DNA of 64,000 bases from Nisaea sp. (GTDB taxonomy: Bacteria; Pseudomonadota; Alphaproteobacteria; Thalassobaculales; Thalassobaculaceae), in NCBI RefSeq assembly GCF_017640745.1, contig NZ_JAEPQA010000020.1, forward strand, positions 1 to 64,000, read 5' to 3'. Shown piece by piece: positions 53,526 through 62,255 of the stretch. The notes beneath the pieces are model-generated. The model was not told the DNA's origin and did not search any database. It saw only the letters and a program-made list of their open reading frames with translations. A program made the position numbers and the translations under genes. Numbering within the stretch: the first letter of the stretch is position 1; every line of letters starts with the position of its first letter.

Positions 53526-54653
53526 TCACCAGCCGTTGCGTCGCTCCCACCTCGCGACGATCTTGTCGGAACCTTCCTCGAACACTTCATAGCCCTCATA
53601 GGCGGCGACGGTCATGCAGACATGGTTCGGCAGGACGCGGACCTTCGCGCCGATCGGCAGCCTGTCGTAGAGCGCCGGATCCGCGACCGCGACCTCGCCA
53701 TGTTCCTGGTGCGTGCCGCGGATGGTGAGGCCGTCGAGCGGGGTTCCCGTTTCAAGATCCGCAAGGAGTCCGAAACCCATGTCGCCGGCCCCGCCCAGCG
53801 CCTGGGTCGAGCGGTCCTTGGAGAGCGCGATGCCGCCCGCATCCAGCATCAGCGTGCCGCGCGCCCGGTTGTGCGAGATCACGCTGGCGACGACGGAGGC
53901 GGCGATGTCCCCAATCCCGTGGCTGCCGATCCCTGCCTGGAACAGGTCCCCCAGCGTGTAGACGCCTGGCCGCATCTCGGTGACGCCCTCCAGATGCTCC
54001 GCATAGAGCGCGGTCGGGGTCGAGCCGACGCTGACAATGGGGCAGGCGATGCCCTCGGCGCGGATCGCTTCCGCCGCCGCGACCGCGGCGTCCCGTTCCG
54101 TCGCCGCGACGGCGCGCATGTCGTCCGGCGTGCGGCCGCGATAGGAATGGCCGGCATGGGTCATCACACCGGCAAGCGTCGAACGCTCCGCATCGGCAAG
54201 AATGAGGGCGATTTCCAGCAGACGGGCCCTGTCATGGTCGACGCCGGTACGGTGCTCGCCGCAGTCGATCTCGATCATCACCTTGTGGTGTCCCGGATGG
54301 GCCGCGATGGCCTCGGCGACTTCGGGGCTGTCGATCAGGATCTTCAGGTCCGCGCCTTTCGCCGTCAGGGCCGCCGCGCGGTCGAGCTTCGAAGGCGGGA
54401 TGCAGACCGCGTAGAGAATGTCCGGAAAGCCGTGTTCGAAGAGATATTCCGCCTCGGCCAGCGTTGAGACCGTGACGCCGCCGGGCTGGCCCGCCGTCGC
54501 AAGTTTGGCGATCTCCGCCGATTTGCCGGTCTTCATGTGCGGGCGGAGCGCCACGCCGAGCTCACTGGCGCGTGCGGACATGCGGGAACAGTTCCGCTCC
54601 AGTCGCGTTTTGTCGAGGATCAGGCAGGGGGTCTGGAGGTCGGAGAGTTTCAT
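53526..54653 (-). CDS. D-threonine aldolase / DSD1-like PLP enzyme
   Basis: Fold-III (alanine-racemase-like) PLP enzyme of 375 residues. PLP lysine K41 is in RPHMKTGKSAEIAK; the metal-binding pair is H344 and C346 in LPNHVCMTVAAY. Family members cleave D-threonine to glycine and acetaldehyde or dehydrate D-3-hydroxyaspartate or D-serine; the exact reaction is undecided. A glycine product would fit the glycine-centred genes of the window. It converges on the MttB-family gene with a 24-bp gap. Confidence 0.87.
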   Translation of the reverse strand: MKLSDLQTPCLILDKTRLERNCSRMSARASELGVALRPHMKTGKSAEIAKLATAGQPGGVTVSTLAEAEYLFEHGFPDILYAVCIPPSKLDRAAALTAKGADLKILIDSPEVAEAIAAHPGHHKVMIEIDCGEHRTGVDHDRARLLEIALILADAERSTLAGVMTHAGHSYRGRTPDDMRAVAATERDAAVAAAEAIRAEGIACPIVSVGSTPTALYAEHLEGVTEMRPGVYTLGDLFQAGIGSHGIGDIAASVVASVISHNRARGTLMLDAGGIALSKDRSTQALGGAGDMGFGLLADLETGTPLDGLTIRGTHQEHGEVAVADPALYDRLPIGAKVRVLPNHVCMTVAAYEGYEVFEEGSDKIVARWERRNGW

Positions 54654-54805
54654 GCGCGCGGGCTCTTGGCTGGAAGATCGTAGGAACGGGCGCAGCCTAG
54701 AGCGGGTCTCTGTCAGGGGACAAGTGCCGGTGCTTCAGCGCACCCATGTCCCCGCGCGCCGATGCCCGCTAGAGTGACGCGCGAACGGGACGGGATATTT
54801 GCCGC

Positions 54806-55585
54806 ATGGCCGAGAGCAAGCTGAAGAAGACGCTGGATCTGCTTTATACCGGGCGCAGCCGGAACGCGGCGCTGTTCCGCTATGCGCTGATCGTGTTCGA
54901 CATCTTCACGATCGGATTCTTCATCGTCACCATCCCGCTGACGCCGACCCGCGAAATCTTCCTGGTGGACGCCATCATCGGCCTGCTGATCCTTTGCGAC
55001 TTCCTCGCCCGCTTCTGGATCGCGCCGGACCGGCCGCGGATGCTGCGGCAGGTCTACACGATCGCCGATATCTTCGTGATCCTCTCGCTCGTGCTGGCAC
55101 CGGTCTTCAGCCAAAACCTCGTGTTCCTGAGAGTCCTCCGCGCGCTCCGGCTGCTGCATTCCTATCACGTGCTCCGGGATCTGCGTTCCGAGACACCCTT
55201 CTTCCGCCGGAATGAGGAGGTGATCCTGAGCGCGGTCAATCTCGGCGTCTTCGTCTTCTTCGTGACCTCGCTCGTCTTCGTCATGCAGTTCGGCGACAAT
55301 CCGGGGATCGAGGATTTCATCGCCGCGCTCTATTTCACGGTCTCCGCGCTGACCACGACGGGCTTCGGCGACATCGTCCTGACCGGAACGGCGGGGCGGG
55401 TGCTCGCCGTCGTCATCATGGTCGTCGGCGTCGCGCTCTTCCTGCGGCTGGCGCAGGCCGTTTTCCGGCCGCAGAAGGTGTCCTACACCTGCCCCTCGTG
55501 CGGTCTCAGCCGGCACGAGGAGGACGCCGTTCACTGCAAGCATTGCGGCGAGCCGCTGAAGATCGAGACAGAGGGGCTCGACTGA
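54806..55585 (+). CDS. Voltage-gated-type potassium channel with C-terminal zinc ribbon
   Basis: A 259-residue membrane protein. Six hydrophobic segments fit S1-S6 (S1 FRYALIVFDIFTIGFFIVTI, S4 with spaced arginines FLRVLRALRLLHSYHVLRDL, S5 ILSAVNLGVFVFFVTSLVFV); the pore has SALTTTGFGDIVLTG, a TxGFGD K+ selectivity filter. The last 30 residues form a four-cysteine zinc ribbon (CPSC then CKHCG), unusual for channels. This reading frame is chosen over the overlapping alternate frame. It stands alone between the aldolase-type and HxlR genes. Confidence 0.88.
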   Translation: MAESKLKKTLDLLYTGRSRNAALFRYALIVFDIFTIGFFIVTIPLTPTREIFLVDAIIGLLILCDFLARFWIAPDRPRMLRQVYTIADIFVILSLVLAPVFSQNLVFLRVLRALRLLHSYHVLRDLRSETPFFRRNEEVILSAVNLGVFVFFVTSLVFVMQFGDNPGIEDFIAALYFTVSALTTTGFGDIVLTGTAGRVLAVVIMVVGVALFLRLAQAVFRPQKVSYTCPSCGLSRHEEDAVHCKHCGEPLKIETEGLD

Positions 55586-55591
55586 TCCCGG

Positions 55592-55957
55592 TCAGGCGGC
55601 CGCCTCTGCGGCCTGTTTCCTCGCCTTCAGCTTGTGCCCGACCGCGACGATGGCGTTGATCGCCGGGACCAGTTCCTCGCCGAGATCGGTCAGCGCATAT
55701 TCGACCGAAGGCGGTGAGGTCGGCTTCACCGTCCGGGCGATGACGCCGAACTCCTGAAGCTCCTTCAGGCGCTGGGTCAGCATTTTCGCCGACACCCCGG
55801 GAATGTCCGCCTTCAGTTCGCTGAAACGGCGCGGGGACGCGCTCAGATACCAGATGATGTTCGGCGCCCAGGTGCCGCCGATGACGCTGAGACAGGTGCT
55901 GAGCGGGCATCCGTCCGGTGGAGGCGCCACCTTGTTCTTCCGCATTTTCAAAGCCAT
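55592..55957 (-). CDS. HxlR-family winged-helix regulator
   Basis: A 121-residue regulator. HxlR hallmarks: CPLSTCLSVIGGTWAPNIIW, RRFSELKADIPGVSAKMLTQ, RLKELQEFGVIARTVKP and VEYALTDLGEELVPAINAI. The start at ATG 55957 follows GGAGGTGA; the GTG at 55966 is part of that Shine-Dalgarno. Many HxlR members sense electrophiles or quinones by a cysteine; the C in CPLSTC is a candidate. Divergent from a nitronate monooxygenase gene with repeated half-sites between. Confidence 0.92.
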   Translation of the reverse strand: MALKMRKNKVAPPPDGCPLSTCLSVIGGTWAPNIIWYLSASPRRFSELKADIPGVSAKMLTQRLKELQEFGVIARTVKPTSPPSVEYALTDLGEELVPAINAIVAVGHKLKARKQAAEAAA

Positions 55958-55979
55958 GGGGCTCACCTCCCGGTGTGCT

Positions 55980-56031
55980 GGTTACCTCGCCGTAACCCGA
56001 TAATAAGGTTACAAAAAGAAACCTGGTTTAC
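55980..56031. promoter_or_regulatory. Half-site array in the HxlR / nitronate monooxygenase promoter
   Basis: GGTTAC (55980-55985), GTAACC (55992-55997), GGTTAC (56007-56012) and a near copy GGTTTAC (56025-56031) alternate in orientation in the 131-bp divergent gap. The middle two form a perfect inverted repeat with a 9-bp spacer. A plausible HxlR operator controlling both directions. Confidence 0.65.
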
Positions 56032-56088
56032 AAGGGTAATCGTGGACCCTAGGTCTGGGAACGTCAATGCAGCAACGGGGAGTACCCG

Positions 56089-57165
56089 ATGACGTTTACC
56101 ACCGACGCGGCGGCCAGGCTCGGCATCTGCCATCCGATCATCCAGGGGCCGTTCGGCGGCGGCCTCTCGACCGTCGAACTGGCGGCCAAGGTCTCCAATG
56201 CCGGAGGGCTCGGCTCCTACGGCGCCCATGTGACGGCGCCGGAGGATCTCGCCGATCTCACCCGCCGCCTCTCGGACGCGACGGACGCGCCCTTCGCGCT
56301 CAATCTCTGGGTCTCCGACCACGATCCGGGCGGCGAGCATCCGAACGCGGCCCAGTTCGAGCGCTACTATCCGATCTTCGCGCCCTATTACGAGGAACTC
56401 GGGCTGCCTGCGCCGGCCCTGCCGGAGCGCTTCCACCACCGCTTCGAGGATCAGGTCGAGGCGCTGCTGGAAGCGCGTCCGCCGGTTTTCAGCTTCGTCT
56501 TCGGTATCCCCGAGAGAAAGATCCTCGAGGAGTGCCGGCGGCTGGGCATCGTGACAATCGGCGCCGCCACGACGCTGGCCGAGGCCGAGGCTCTGGATGC
56601 ATCCGGTGTCGATCTTATCGTTGCCACGGGGCTCGAGGCGGGCGGACACCGGGTGTCCTTCCTTGCTCCGGCGGAGGAAAGCCTTACCGGAACCTTCTCT
56701 CTGGTGCAGATCGCGGCCACGCATGTGAAGGCGCCGGTGATTGCCGCAGGCGGCATCGTCGACGGGCGGGGCGTGCGTGCGTCGCTCGCGCTCGGCGCCG
56801 GGGCTGCGCAGCTCGGGACCGCCTTCCTCGCCTGTGCCGAATCCGGAACCAGCGAGGCGCACCGCGACCTGCTTTTCTCGGAGGCGGCCCGCGATACCAA
56901 GCTGACCCGGTCCTATACCGGACGGCTTGCGCGCGGGATCCGCAACCGCTGGATCCAGGAGATGGAAGTGCAAGGCAAAGAATTGCCGCCGTTCCCGGTT
57001 CAGAGCTGGTTCTTCGGCGCGATCAAGGCCGCTGCTCTGAAAGAGGGACGCGACGACCTGCTCTCGCTCTATGCAGGCCAGTCTGCGCCGAACCTCAAGC
57101 ACCGTTCCGCGAGCGCACTGATGGACGAACTGATCGCCGATCTCGCAACCGCCCGCGCCGCCTAA
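56089..57165 (+). CDS. Nitronate monooxygenase (2-nitropropane dioxygenase family)
   Basis: FMN-dependent barrel enzyme of 358 residues that oxidises nitronates to carbonyls and nitrite. Blocks include CHPIIQGPFGGGLSTVELAA, KVSNAGGLGSYGAH, LEAGGHRVSF (FMN/catalytic region) and ALGAGAAQLGTAFLACAESG. The ATG follows GGGGAG. Divergent from the HxlR regulator. The GST gene 64 bp downstream may be part of the same stress operon. Enoyl-reductase-like or propionate-3-nitronate specificity cannot be told apart here. Confidence 0.9.
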   Translation: MTFTTDAAARLGICHPIIQGPFGGGLSTVELAAKVSNAGGLGSYGAHVTAPEDLADLTRRLSDATDAPFALNLWVSDHDPGGEHPNAAQFERYYPIFAPYYEELGLPAPALPERFHHRFEDQVEALLEARPPVFSFVFGIPERKILEECRRLGIVTIGAATTLAEAEALDASGVDLIVATGLEAGGHRVSFLAPAEESLTGTFSLVQIAATHVKAPVIAAGGIVDGRGVRASLALGAGAAQLGTAFLACAESGTSEAHRDLLFSEAARDTKLTRSYTGRLARGIRNRWIQEMEVQGKELPPFPVQSWFFGAIKAAALKEGRDDLLSLYAGQSAPNLKHRSASALMDELIADLATARAA

Positions 57166-57184
57166 GCGGCTCCGGGCCATTCAC

Positions 57185-57203
57185 CCGGCGGGTTTGCCGC
57201 CGG
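57185..57203 (+). other. Hairpin between the nitronate monooxygenase and GST genes
   Basis: CCGGCGG (57185-57191) and CCGCCGG (57197-57203) form a perfect 7-bp GC stem around a 5-nt loop, 27 bp before the GST ATG. No T-run follows, so readthrough into the GST gene is expected; it may reduce or stabilise one part of the message. Confidence 0.5.
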
Positions 57204-57229
57204 ATCCACCCTGTCAGAGGAGGACAGAC

Positions 57230-57850
57230 ATGAAGCTCTATTACATTCCGGGAGCCTGCTCCCTTGCCCCGCACATCGTTCTGCACGAACTCGGTGCCGC
57301 TTTTACGACGGAGCGGGTCGACAGCAAGACCCACAAGACCGAAACCGGTGCCGACTACTACACGGTGCACAGCAAGGGCTATGTTCCGGCCTTGACGCTC
57401 GATGGCGGCGAAACCCTGACCGAAGGTCCGGCGATCGTGCAGTATCTCGCAGACAATTCCGGCCGGAAGGATCTCTCGCCGGCTTTGGGCAGTATCGAGC
57501 GGGCGCGCCTGCAGGCGCATCTGAATTTCGTCGGCACCGAGCTGCACAAGGCCTTCAGCCCGCTCTTCAAGCCGGACGCGACCGAGGACGAGAAGAACGC
57601 GGCGCGCAAGAAGGTCAATCTTCGCCTTGATGACGTGGAAAAGGAGCTGTCCGACGGACGTCAGTTCTTCCTCGGCGACGCCTTTTCCGTCGCAGATCCC
57701 TATCTCTTCACAGTGGCCAACTGGGCGAACTTCACCGGGCTCGGTCTCGGCGAGCGACCGAACCTGAAGGCCTATGTCGCACGTATGGCCGAGCGTCCGT
57801 CGGTGAGGGCGGCGATGAAGGCCGAGGGGCTGCTGAAAGACGCCGCTTGA
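57230..57850 (+). CDS. gstA: Beta-class glutathione S-transferase
   Basis: A 206-residue GST: N-terminal thioredoxin-like domain with MKLYYIPGACSLAPHIVLHE, where C10 is the beta-class cysteine that forms a mixed disulfide with glutathione, and ALTLDGGETLTEGPAIVQYL (glutathione-binding cis-Pro/Ser region). The helical C-terminal domain ends FTGLGLGERPNLKAYVARMA. GAGGAGG precedes the ATG. The stop adjoins the convergent phosphoesterase gene directly. Likely detoxification together with the upstream oxidase. Confidence 0.93.
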   Translation: MKLYYIPGACSLAPHIVLHELGAAFTTERVDSKTHKTETGADYYTVHSKGYVPALTLDGGETLTEGPAIVQYLADNSGRKDLSPALGSIERARLQAHLNFVGTELHKAFSPLFKPDATEDEKNAARKKVNLRLDDVEKELSDGRQFFLGDAFSVADPYLFTVANWANFTGLGLGERPNLKAYVARMAERPSVRAAMKAEGLLKDAA

Positions 57851-58621
57851 TCAGGCGGCGGTAATCGACGCGAAGGTCTCGTTGCTGATCCATCCGGTGG
57901 CGAGACCTTCGGCCCAGGACGGGGCGGCACGGTCCATGGCGAGCCGGGCCATTTCCAGATTGTCGTAGGGCACCTGGCGGTGGGTGACGGACCAGCCGGC
58001 GGCGCGTTTTTCGAGGATCGCGTAACAGGCGTTCGGGTGGCCGGCCTGTACTTTGTGAGGGGTCGGTTCGATGTCGATATAGGCCGGGCAGCCGACCGAG
58101 CCCGGATTGACGATCAGGCGCCCGTCCGCCAGCGCCACGGTGCGCGCGAGATGGGTGTGGGCGCAGAGGATCAGCTTCTGCGGAATGTCCTGGGCTTTCG
58201 CTTCGATATCCTTCAGCGCCGCGCTCCGCACCCTTCCGTCAGGGGTGACCTGCTCCAGCCAGTAGGTGTTGTCGTCCTCGGGCGTGCCGTGACAGAGGAA
58301 GATCTCGTCGCGCCAGACCATCGTCGCCGACAGCGTCCGGATCCAGTCGAGCGTCTCGGAGGCCAGCTGATCGTGCGCGATCTTGTCGGACCGCCCCATC
58401 TCTTCCGGGGCCTCTTCGATCAGCCAGCGATCGTGGTTGCCGCGGATCGAGACGGCATTGATGCCGCGCAGGAGTTCCGCCGTTCCCTCGGCATCAAGCG
58501 GAGAGCTGAAAAAATCGCCGAGATTGACGATATCGGTGATGCCTTCGTTCTCGATGTCTTCGAGGACGGCCTGAAGGGCGAGGCTGTTGCCGTGAATGTC
58601 GGCGATAGCGGCGAATTTCAT
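57851..58621 (-). CDS. Calcineurin-like metallophosphoesterase
   Basis: Binuclear-metal phosphoesterase of 256 residues. Motifs in order: AAIADIHGNSLALQAVL, VNLGDFFSSPL, SIRGNHDRWLI, FLCHGTPEDD, LILCAHTHLARTV and IVNPGSVGCPAY, all of the YfcE/ApaH-like superfamily (DUF4268-type and 2',3'-cyclic-nucleotide phosphodiesterases share them). Substrate unknown. Convergent with the GST gene and 27 bp downstream of the end of the sox genes, on their strand. Confidence 0.9.
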   Translation of the reverse strand: MKFAAIADIHGNSLALQAVLEDIENEGITDIVNLGDFFSSPLDAEGTAELLRGINAVSIRGNHDRWLIEEAPEEMGRSDKIAHDQLASETLDWIRTLSATMVWRDEIFLCHGTPEDDNTYWLEQVTPDGRVRSAALKDIEAKAQDIPQKLILCAHTHLARTVALADGRLIVNPGSVGCPAYIDIEPTPHKVQAGHPNACYAILEKRAAGWSVTHRQVPYDNLEMARLAMDRAAPSWAEGLATGWISNETFASITAA

Positions 58622-58648
58622 GGCCCGATTGTATCGCCCTTCAGGGGC

Positions 58649-59251
58649 TTATCCCAAGCTTTCTATACGCACCCCGAATTCGAGGCCCGCGTCTTCCAGA
58701 TAGCTCCAGAGGTACTCGGCGAAGCTGGAGCGCACGAGGATGTCGTAGGTTGGCACCTCGTCAAGCTGGTCGAACAGCACGGTGATGCGGCCGATATGGC
58801 TCTGCGCGCATTTGCCGGGACCGAATGCGCGCGGATGCAGGTCGATGGCGCAGCCCTTGGCCATGACGTCGCGTGCATGACGGCCGGAGAGCCGGATCGT
58901 CGTGTGATGCTCCGTCACCTCGGTGACCGCGGCGTGCTGGCCTTCCAGAGCCTTGGAGAGCTTGCCCGCGAGCGCCGCATCGTCGCCATAGACCATCCAT
59001 TCGTCCGGTCCGGTCCAGAGGATGCGGACATCCTTGGCGGAAGCGACCGTGTTGGGTTCCGGGGGAGGAGCGGCGCCAAGCACCGATTTCACTGCCGTGA
59101 CGAAGGCCTTCTCCGAGAGATGACCGCGCAGCACCAGCTTGGTGCGGAAGGGGATCTCGGTCAGCACTACGCCGGCATCCGACGGGCCGCCGACGATGAT
59201 CTCGAGCGGATCGAGCGCGGTGCGCGCCTTGGGATTGTCGAGCTCAGCCAT
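58649..59251 (-). CDS. soxG: Sarcosine oxidase subunit gamma
   Basis: Small folate-domain subunit of heterotetrameric sarcosine oxidase, 200 residues. It begins AELDNPKARTALDPLEII and has the conserved blocks ILWTGPDEWMVYGDD, HTTIRLSGRHARDVMAKGCA and SSFAEYLWSYLEDAG. The start at ATG 59251 follows GGAAGGGAAG and overlaps the soxA stop by 8 bp. Last gene of soxB-soxD-soxA-soxG. The fold resembles GcvT. Confidence 0.93.
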   Translation of the reverse strand: MAELDNPKARTALDPLEIIVGGPSDAGVVLTEIPFRTKLVLRGHLSEKAFVTAVKSVLGAAPPPEPNTVASAKDVRILWTGPDEWMVYGDDAALAGKLSKALEGQHAAVTEVTEHHTTIRLSGRHARDVMAKGCAIDLHPRAFGPGKCAQSHIGRITVLFDQLDEVPTYDILVRSSFAEYLWSYLEDAGLEFGVRIESLG

Positions 59252-62200
59252 CGATCCGCTTCCCTTCCAGATCAAAGAACCGGGGTTCGGTCACTGTCAC
59301 CTTCACGAGCTTGTCCTCGAGCGGGACGTGCAGGGTTTCGCCGTGCCGCTTGTGTCCGCCCTTGATCAGCGCCATGGCGATGGAGCGGCCGCAATTCGGG
59401 CTGTAGTAGCTCGAGGTCACATGGCCCAGCATGTCCATCGGCGGCTGCGGCTTCAGGTGCTCCACGACGTGACCGCCTTCCGGCAGCACCACATTCGGGT
59501 CCTCGGTCAGCAGGCCGACGAGTTGCTTGCGATCCTCGGCCGCCATGGAGGCGCGTTCCAGCGAGCGTTTGCCGATGAAGTCCGGCTTCTGCTTGGAGAC
59601 GATCCAGTCCATCCCGAGATCGAGCGGCGTCACAGTGCCGTCGGTTTCCTGGCCGACGATGATGAAACCCTTCTCGGCGCGCAGCACGTGCATGGTCTCG
59701 GTGCCGTAGGGCGTGATGTCGAACTCCTTACCGGCTTCCATCAGCGCTTCCCAGAGGGCGAGGCCGTGGCGGGCCGGGACGTTCACCTCGAAGGAGAGCT
59801 CGCCGGTGAAGGAGATCCGGTAGATCTTCGCCGGAATGCCGGCGACCGTGCCGTCCTTCATCGACATGAAGGGGAAGGCCTCGGCGGAGAAGTCGATGCC
59901 GGAGCAGAGCTTCTCCAGCAGCGCCCGGCTCTTCGGGCCGTTCACCGCGACGACAGACCATTGCTCGGTCACCGAGGTGAAGAAGACCTTGAGGTGCGGC
60001 CATTCCGTCTGGTGCCATTCCTCCAGCCAGGAGAGCACGTTCGCCGCCCCGCCGGTGGTGGTGGTCATATGGAAATGGTTTTCGCCGATCCGGGTCGTCA
60101 CGCCGTCATCCATGACCATGCCGTCTTCCTTCAGCATCAGGCCGTAACGGCAGCGGCCGACGCCGAGTTTGAGCCAGGCGTTCGTGTAGATGCGGTTCAG
60201 GAACTCGGCGGCGTCCGGACCCTGGATGTCGATCTTGCCGAGGGTCGAGGCGTCAAGGATGCCGACGCTGTCGCGCACCGCCTTCACCTCTCGGTCGATC
60301 GCCTGGCGGAAGGTCTCGCCCGGTTTCGGGAAGTACCAGGCGCGCATCCACTGGCCGACATGCTCGAACTTCGCGCCGTGCGCCCGCGCCCATTCGTCGA
60401 TCCGGGTCTTGCGCACCGGCTCGAACAGCTTGCCGACATTGCGTCCTGTATAGGCGCCGATGGTGGCGGGCGTATAGGGCGGGCGGAAGGTCGTGGTCCC
60501 GGTCGCCGGGATCTCGGCAGCGAGCGTGTCGGAAAGGATCGCCAGCGCGTTGACGTTCGAGGTCTTGCCCTGGTCGGTACCCATACCGGTCGTGGTGTAG
60601 CGCTTCAGATGCTCGACCGAACGGTAGCCCTCGCGGGCGGCGAGCTTTACGTCCGCGGCGGTCACGTCGTTCTGGAAGTCGACGAAATGCTTGCCCTTGC
60701 GGCCGAGTTTGGCCTTGCCGGGTGCGATCCAGAGCGGACGCAGCGCGCCCTGTTCCGGCTCGCTCGACTTCGGTGCGGCGGGGGCGCGGCCCTTGAAGCC
60801 AGCTTCGCGCGCTGCCTCGGCACCGAGTTTCATGCCTTCCTTCAGGACCTCGGCGAGCGCGAAGGTACCGTTGCAGGCTCCGGCGCTGGCAAGCGCCTGG
60901 CTGGCGGTGCCGGGAACGAAAGCGGCGAGTTCGTCGTTCCAGGCAAGCTTGCCCTTGGCCTGCGAGAAGAGATGCACCGTCGGGTTCCAGCCGCCGGACA
61001 TGGCGACCAGATCGCACTCGAGCGCCTTCACTGTGCCGAGCGCGCTCGATCCGTCCGGCGCAAGCTCCATCACCTCGACGCCGGCGACCTTGTTTCTGCC
61101 CTGAACGGAGACGATGCCGCTGTTTTCGTAGACGGTGATGCCCTTGTCGCTGACCGCGTCGGCCAGCTCTCCGCGCACATCGCGCCGGGCATCGACGATG
61201 GCGACCACCTTGCCGTGCGCTTCCTCGATCGCGAGGGCGGTGCGGTAGGCATCGTCATTATTGGTGAAAATCACCACCTTGCGGCCCGGCAGCACGCCGT
61301 AGCGGTTAATATAGGTCCGCACGGCGGAGGAGAGCATGACGCCCGGCCGGTCGTTGTCGGAGAAGACCAGTGGCCGTTCGAGGGCCCCGGTTGCAAGCAC
61401 GACACGCTTCGCCCGGATTTTCCAGAGCCGCTGGCGCGGTGTGTGTTCCGGGGCGGCGCCGAGATGGTCGCTGACCCGCTCCAGCGCGGTCAGATAGTTG
61501 TGATCGTAGTAGCCGGTCACGGTGCAGCGCTTGACCAGCGTGACCTCGGGCATGGCTTCCAGTTCGGCGACGGTTTCGGCCGCCCAGCGCGCCGGCTCCT
61601 TCCCGGCCACCGAGCTGTCGCTCTCGGAGAGCAACGCGCCGCCCCAGTCCGCTGTCTCCTCCATCAGGATCACGCGCGCTCCGGTCTTGCTGGCGGCGAG
61701 CGCCGCGGCGAGGCCGGCGGGACCTCCGCCGACGATGAGAACGTCGGCATGGGCGTGCATCTTCTCGTAGCGGTCCGGATCGCGGTCCTCGGGCGCCTTG
61801 CCGAGGCCGGCAGCGTTCCGGATCACGTGCTCGTAGGTCATCCAGAGCGAGGCCGGCCACATGAAGGTCTTGTAGTAGAAGCCGGACGGCAGCAGCCGGT
61901 GAAAGACCGAGTTGATCGCGCCGATATCGTATTTCAGGCAGGGCCAGCGGTTCTGACTCTCCGCCTGCAGACCGTCGAAGATCTCGATCTGGGTCGCGCG
62001 CAGGTTCGGCTCGGTCCTGTTGCCGGCGCCGAGCTGGATCAGCGCGTTCGGCTCTTCCGAGCCGGCGCCGAGGATGCCACGCGGACGATGGTACTTGAAG
62101 CTGCGGCCGACCAGATGAACGCCGTTGGCGAGCAGGGCCGAGGCGAGCGTGTCGCCCTCGTAGCCGCCATAGGTCGTGCCGTCGAAGCGAAAGCGGACCG

Positions 62201-62255
62201 GCTTCTGGCGGTCGATGCGGCCCCGGTCACGGATACGGAAGGATTGCCCGCTCAT
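59244..62255 (-). CDS. soxA: Sarcosine oxidase subunit alpha
   Basis: Largest subunit (1003 residues). N-terminal ferredoxin-like domain (about 20-100, VRFRFDGTTYGGYEGDTLAS) lacking iron cysteines, then a Rossmann NAD+ domain (VLIVGGGPAGLAAALAASKT, near 175) and C-terminal GcvT-type tetrahydrofolate region (about 610-1000; RTRIGENHFHMTTTTGG-like TTRIGENHFHMTTTTGG, RLEKG-like LRAEKGFIIVGQETDGTV). With SoxB it oxidises sarcosine to glycine and passes formaldehyde to THF. ATG at 62255 overlaps the soxD stop by 4 bp. Confidence 0.95.
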   Translation of the reverse strand: MSGQSFRIRDRGRIDRQKPVRFRFDGTTYGGYEGDTLASALLANGVHLVGRSFKYHRPRGILGAGSEEPNALIQLGAGNRTEPNLRATQIEIFDGLQAESQNRWPCLKYDIGAINSVFHRLLPSGFYYKTFMWPASLWMTYEHVIRNAAGLGKAPEDRDPDRYEKMHAHADVLIVGGGPAGLAAALAASKTGARVILMEETADWGGALLSESDSSVAGKEPARWAAETVAELEAMPEVTLVKRCTVTGYYDHNYLTALERVSDHLGAAPEHTPRQRLWKIRAKRVVLATGALERPLVFSDNDRPGVMLSSAVRTYINRYGVLPGRKVVIFTNNDDAYRTALAIEEAHGKVVAIVDARRDVRGELADAVSDKGITVYENSGIVSVQGRNKVAGVEVMELAPDGSSALGTVKALECDLVAMSGGWNPTVHLFSQAKGKLAWNDELAAFVPGTASQALASAGACNGTFALAEVLKEGMKLGAEAAREAGFKGRAPAAPKSSEPEQGALRPLWIAPGKAKLGRKGKHFVDFQNDVTAADVKLAAREGYRSVEHLKRYTTTGMGTDQGKTSNVNALAILSDTLAAEIPATGTTTFRPPYTPATIGAYTGRNVGKLFEPVRKTRIDEWARAHGAKFEHVGQWMRAWYFPKPGETFRQAIDREVKAVRDSVGILDASTLGKIDIQGPDAAEFLNRIYTNAWLKLGVGRCRYGLMLKEDGMVMDDGVTTRIGENHFHMTTTTGGAANVLSWLEEWHQTEWPHLKVFFTSVTEQWSVVAVNGPKSRALLEKLCSGIDFSAEAFPFMSMKDGTVAGIPAKIYRISFTGELSFEVNVPARHGLALWEALMEAGKEFDITPYGTETMHVLRAEKGFIIVGQETDGTVTPLDLGMDWIVSKQKPDFIGKRSLERASMAAEDRKQLVGLLTEDPNVVLPEGGHVVEHLKPQPPMDMLGHVTSSYYSPNCGRSIAMALIKGGHKRHGETLHVPLEDKLVKVTVTEPRFFDLEGKRIDG

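Noticed and set aside
54799-55215. Alternate plus-strand frame beginning just before the channel gene
   Set aside because: It is a shifted-frame shadow of the channel gene, rich in R and P with no transmembrane pattern.
55592-55966. Longer HxlR start at GTG 55966
   Set aside because: That codon lies within the Shine-Dalgarno GGAGGTGA of the ATG at 55957, which is the better start.
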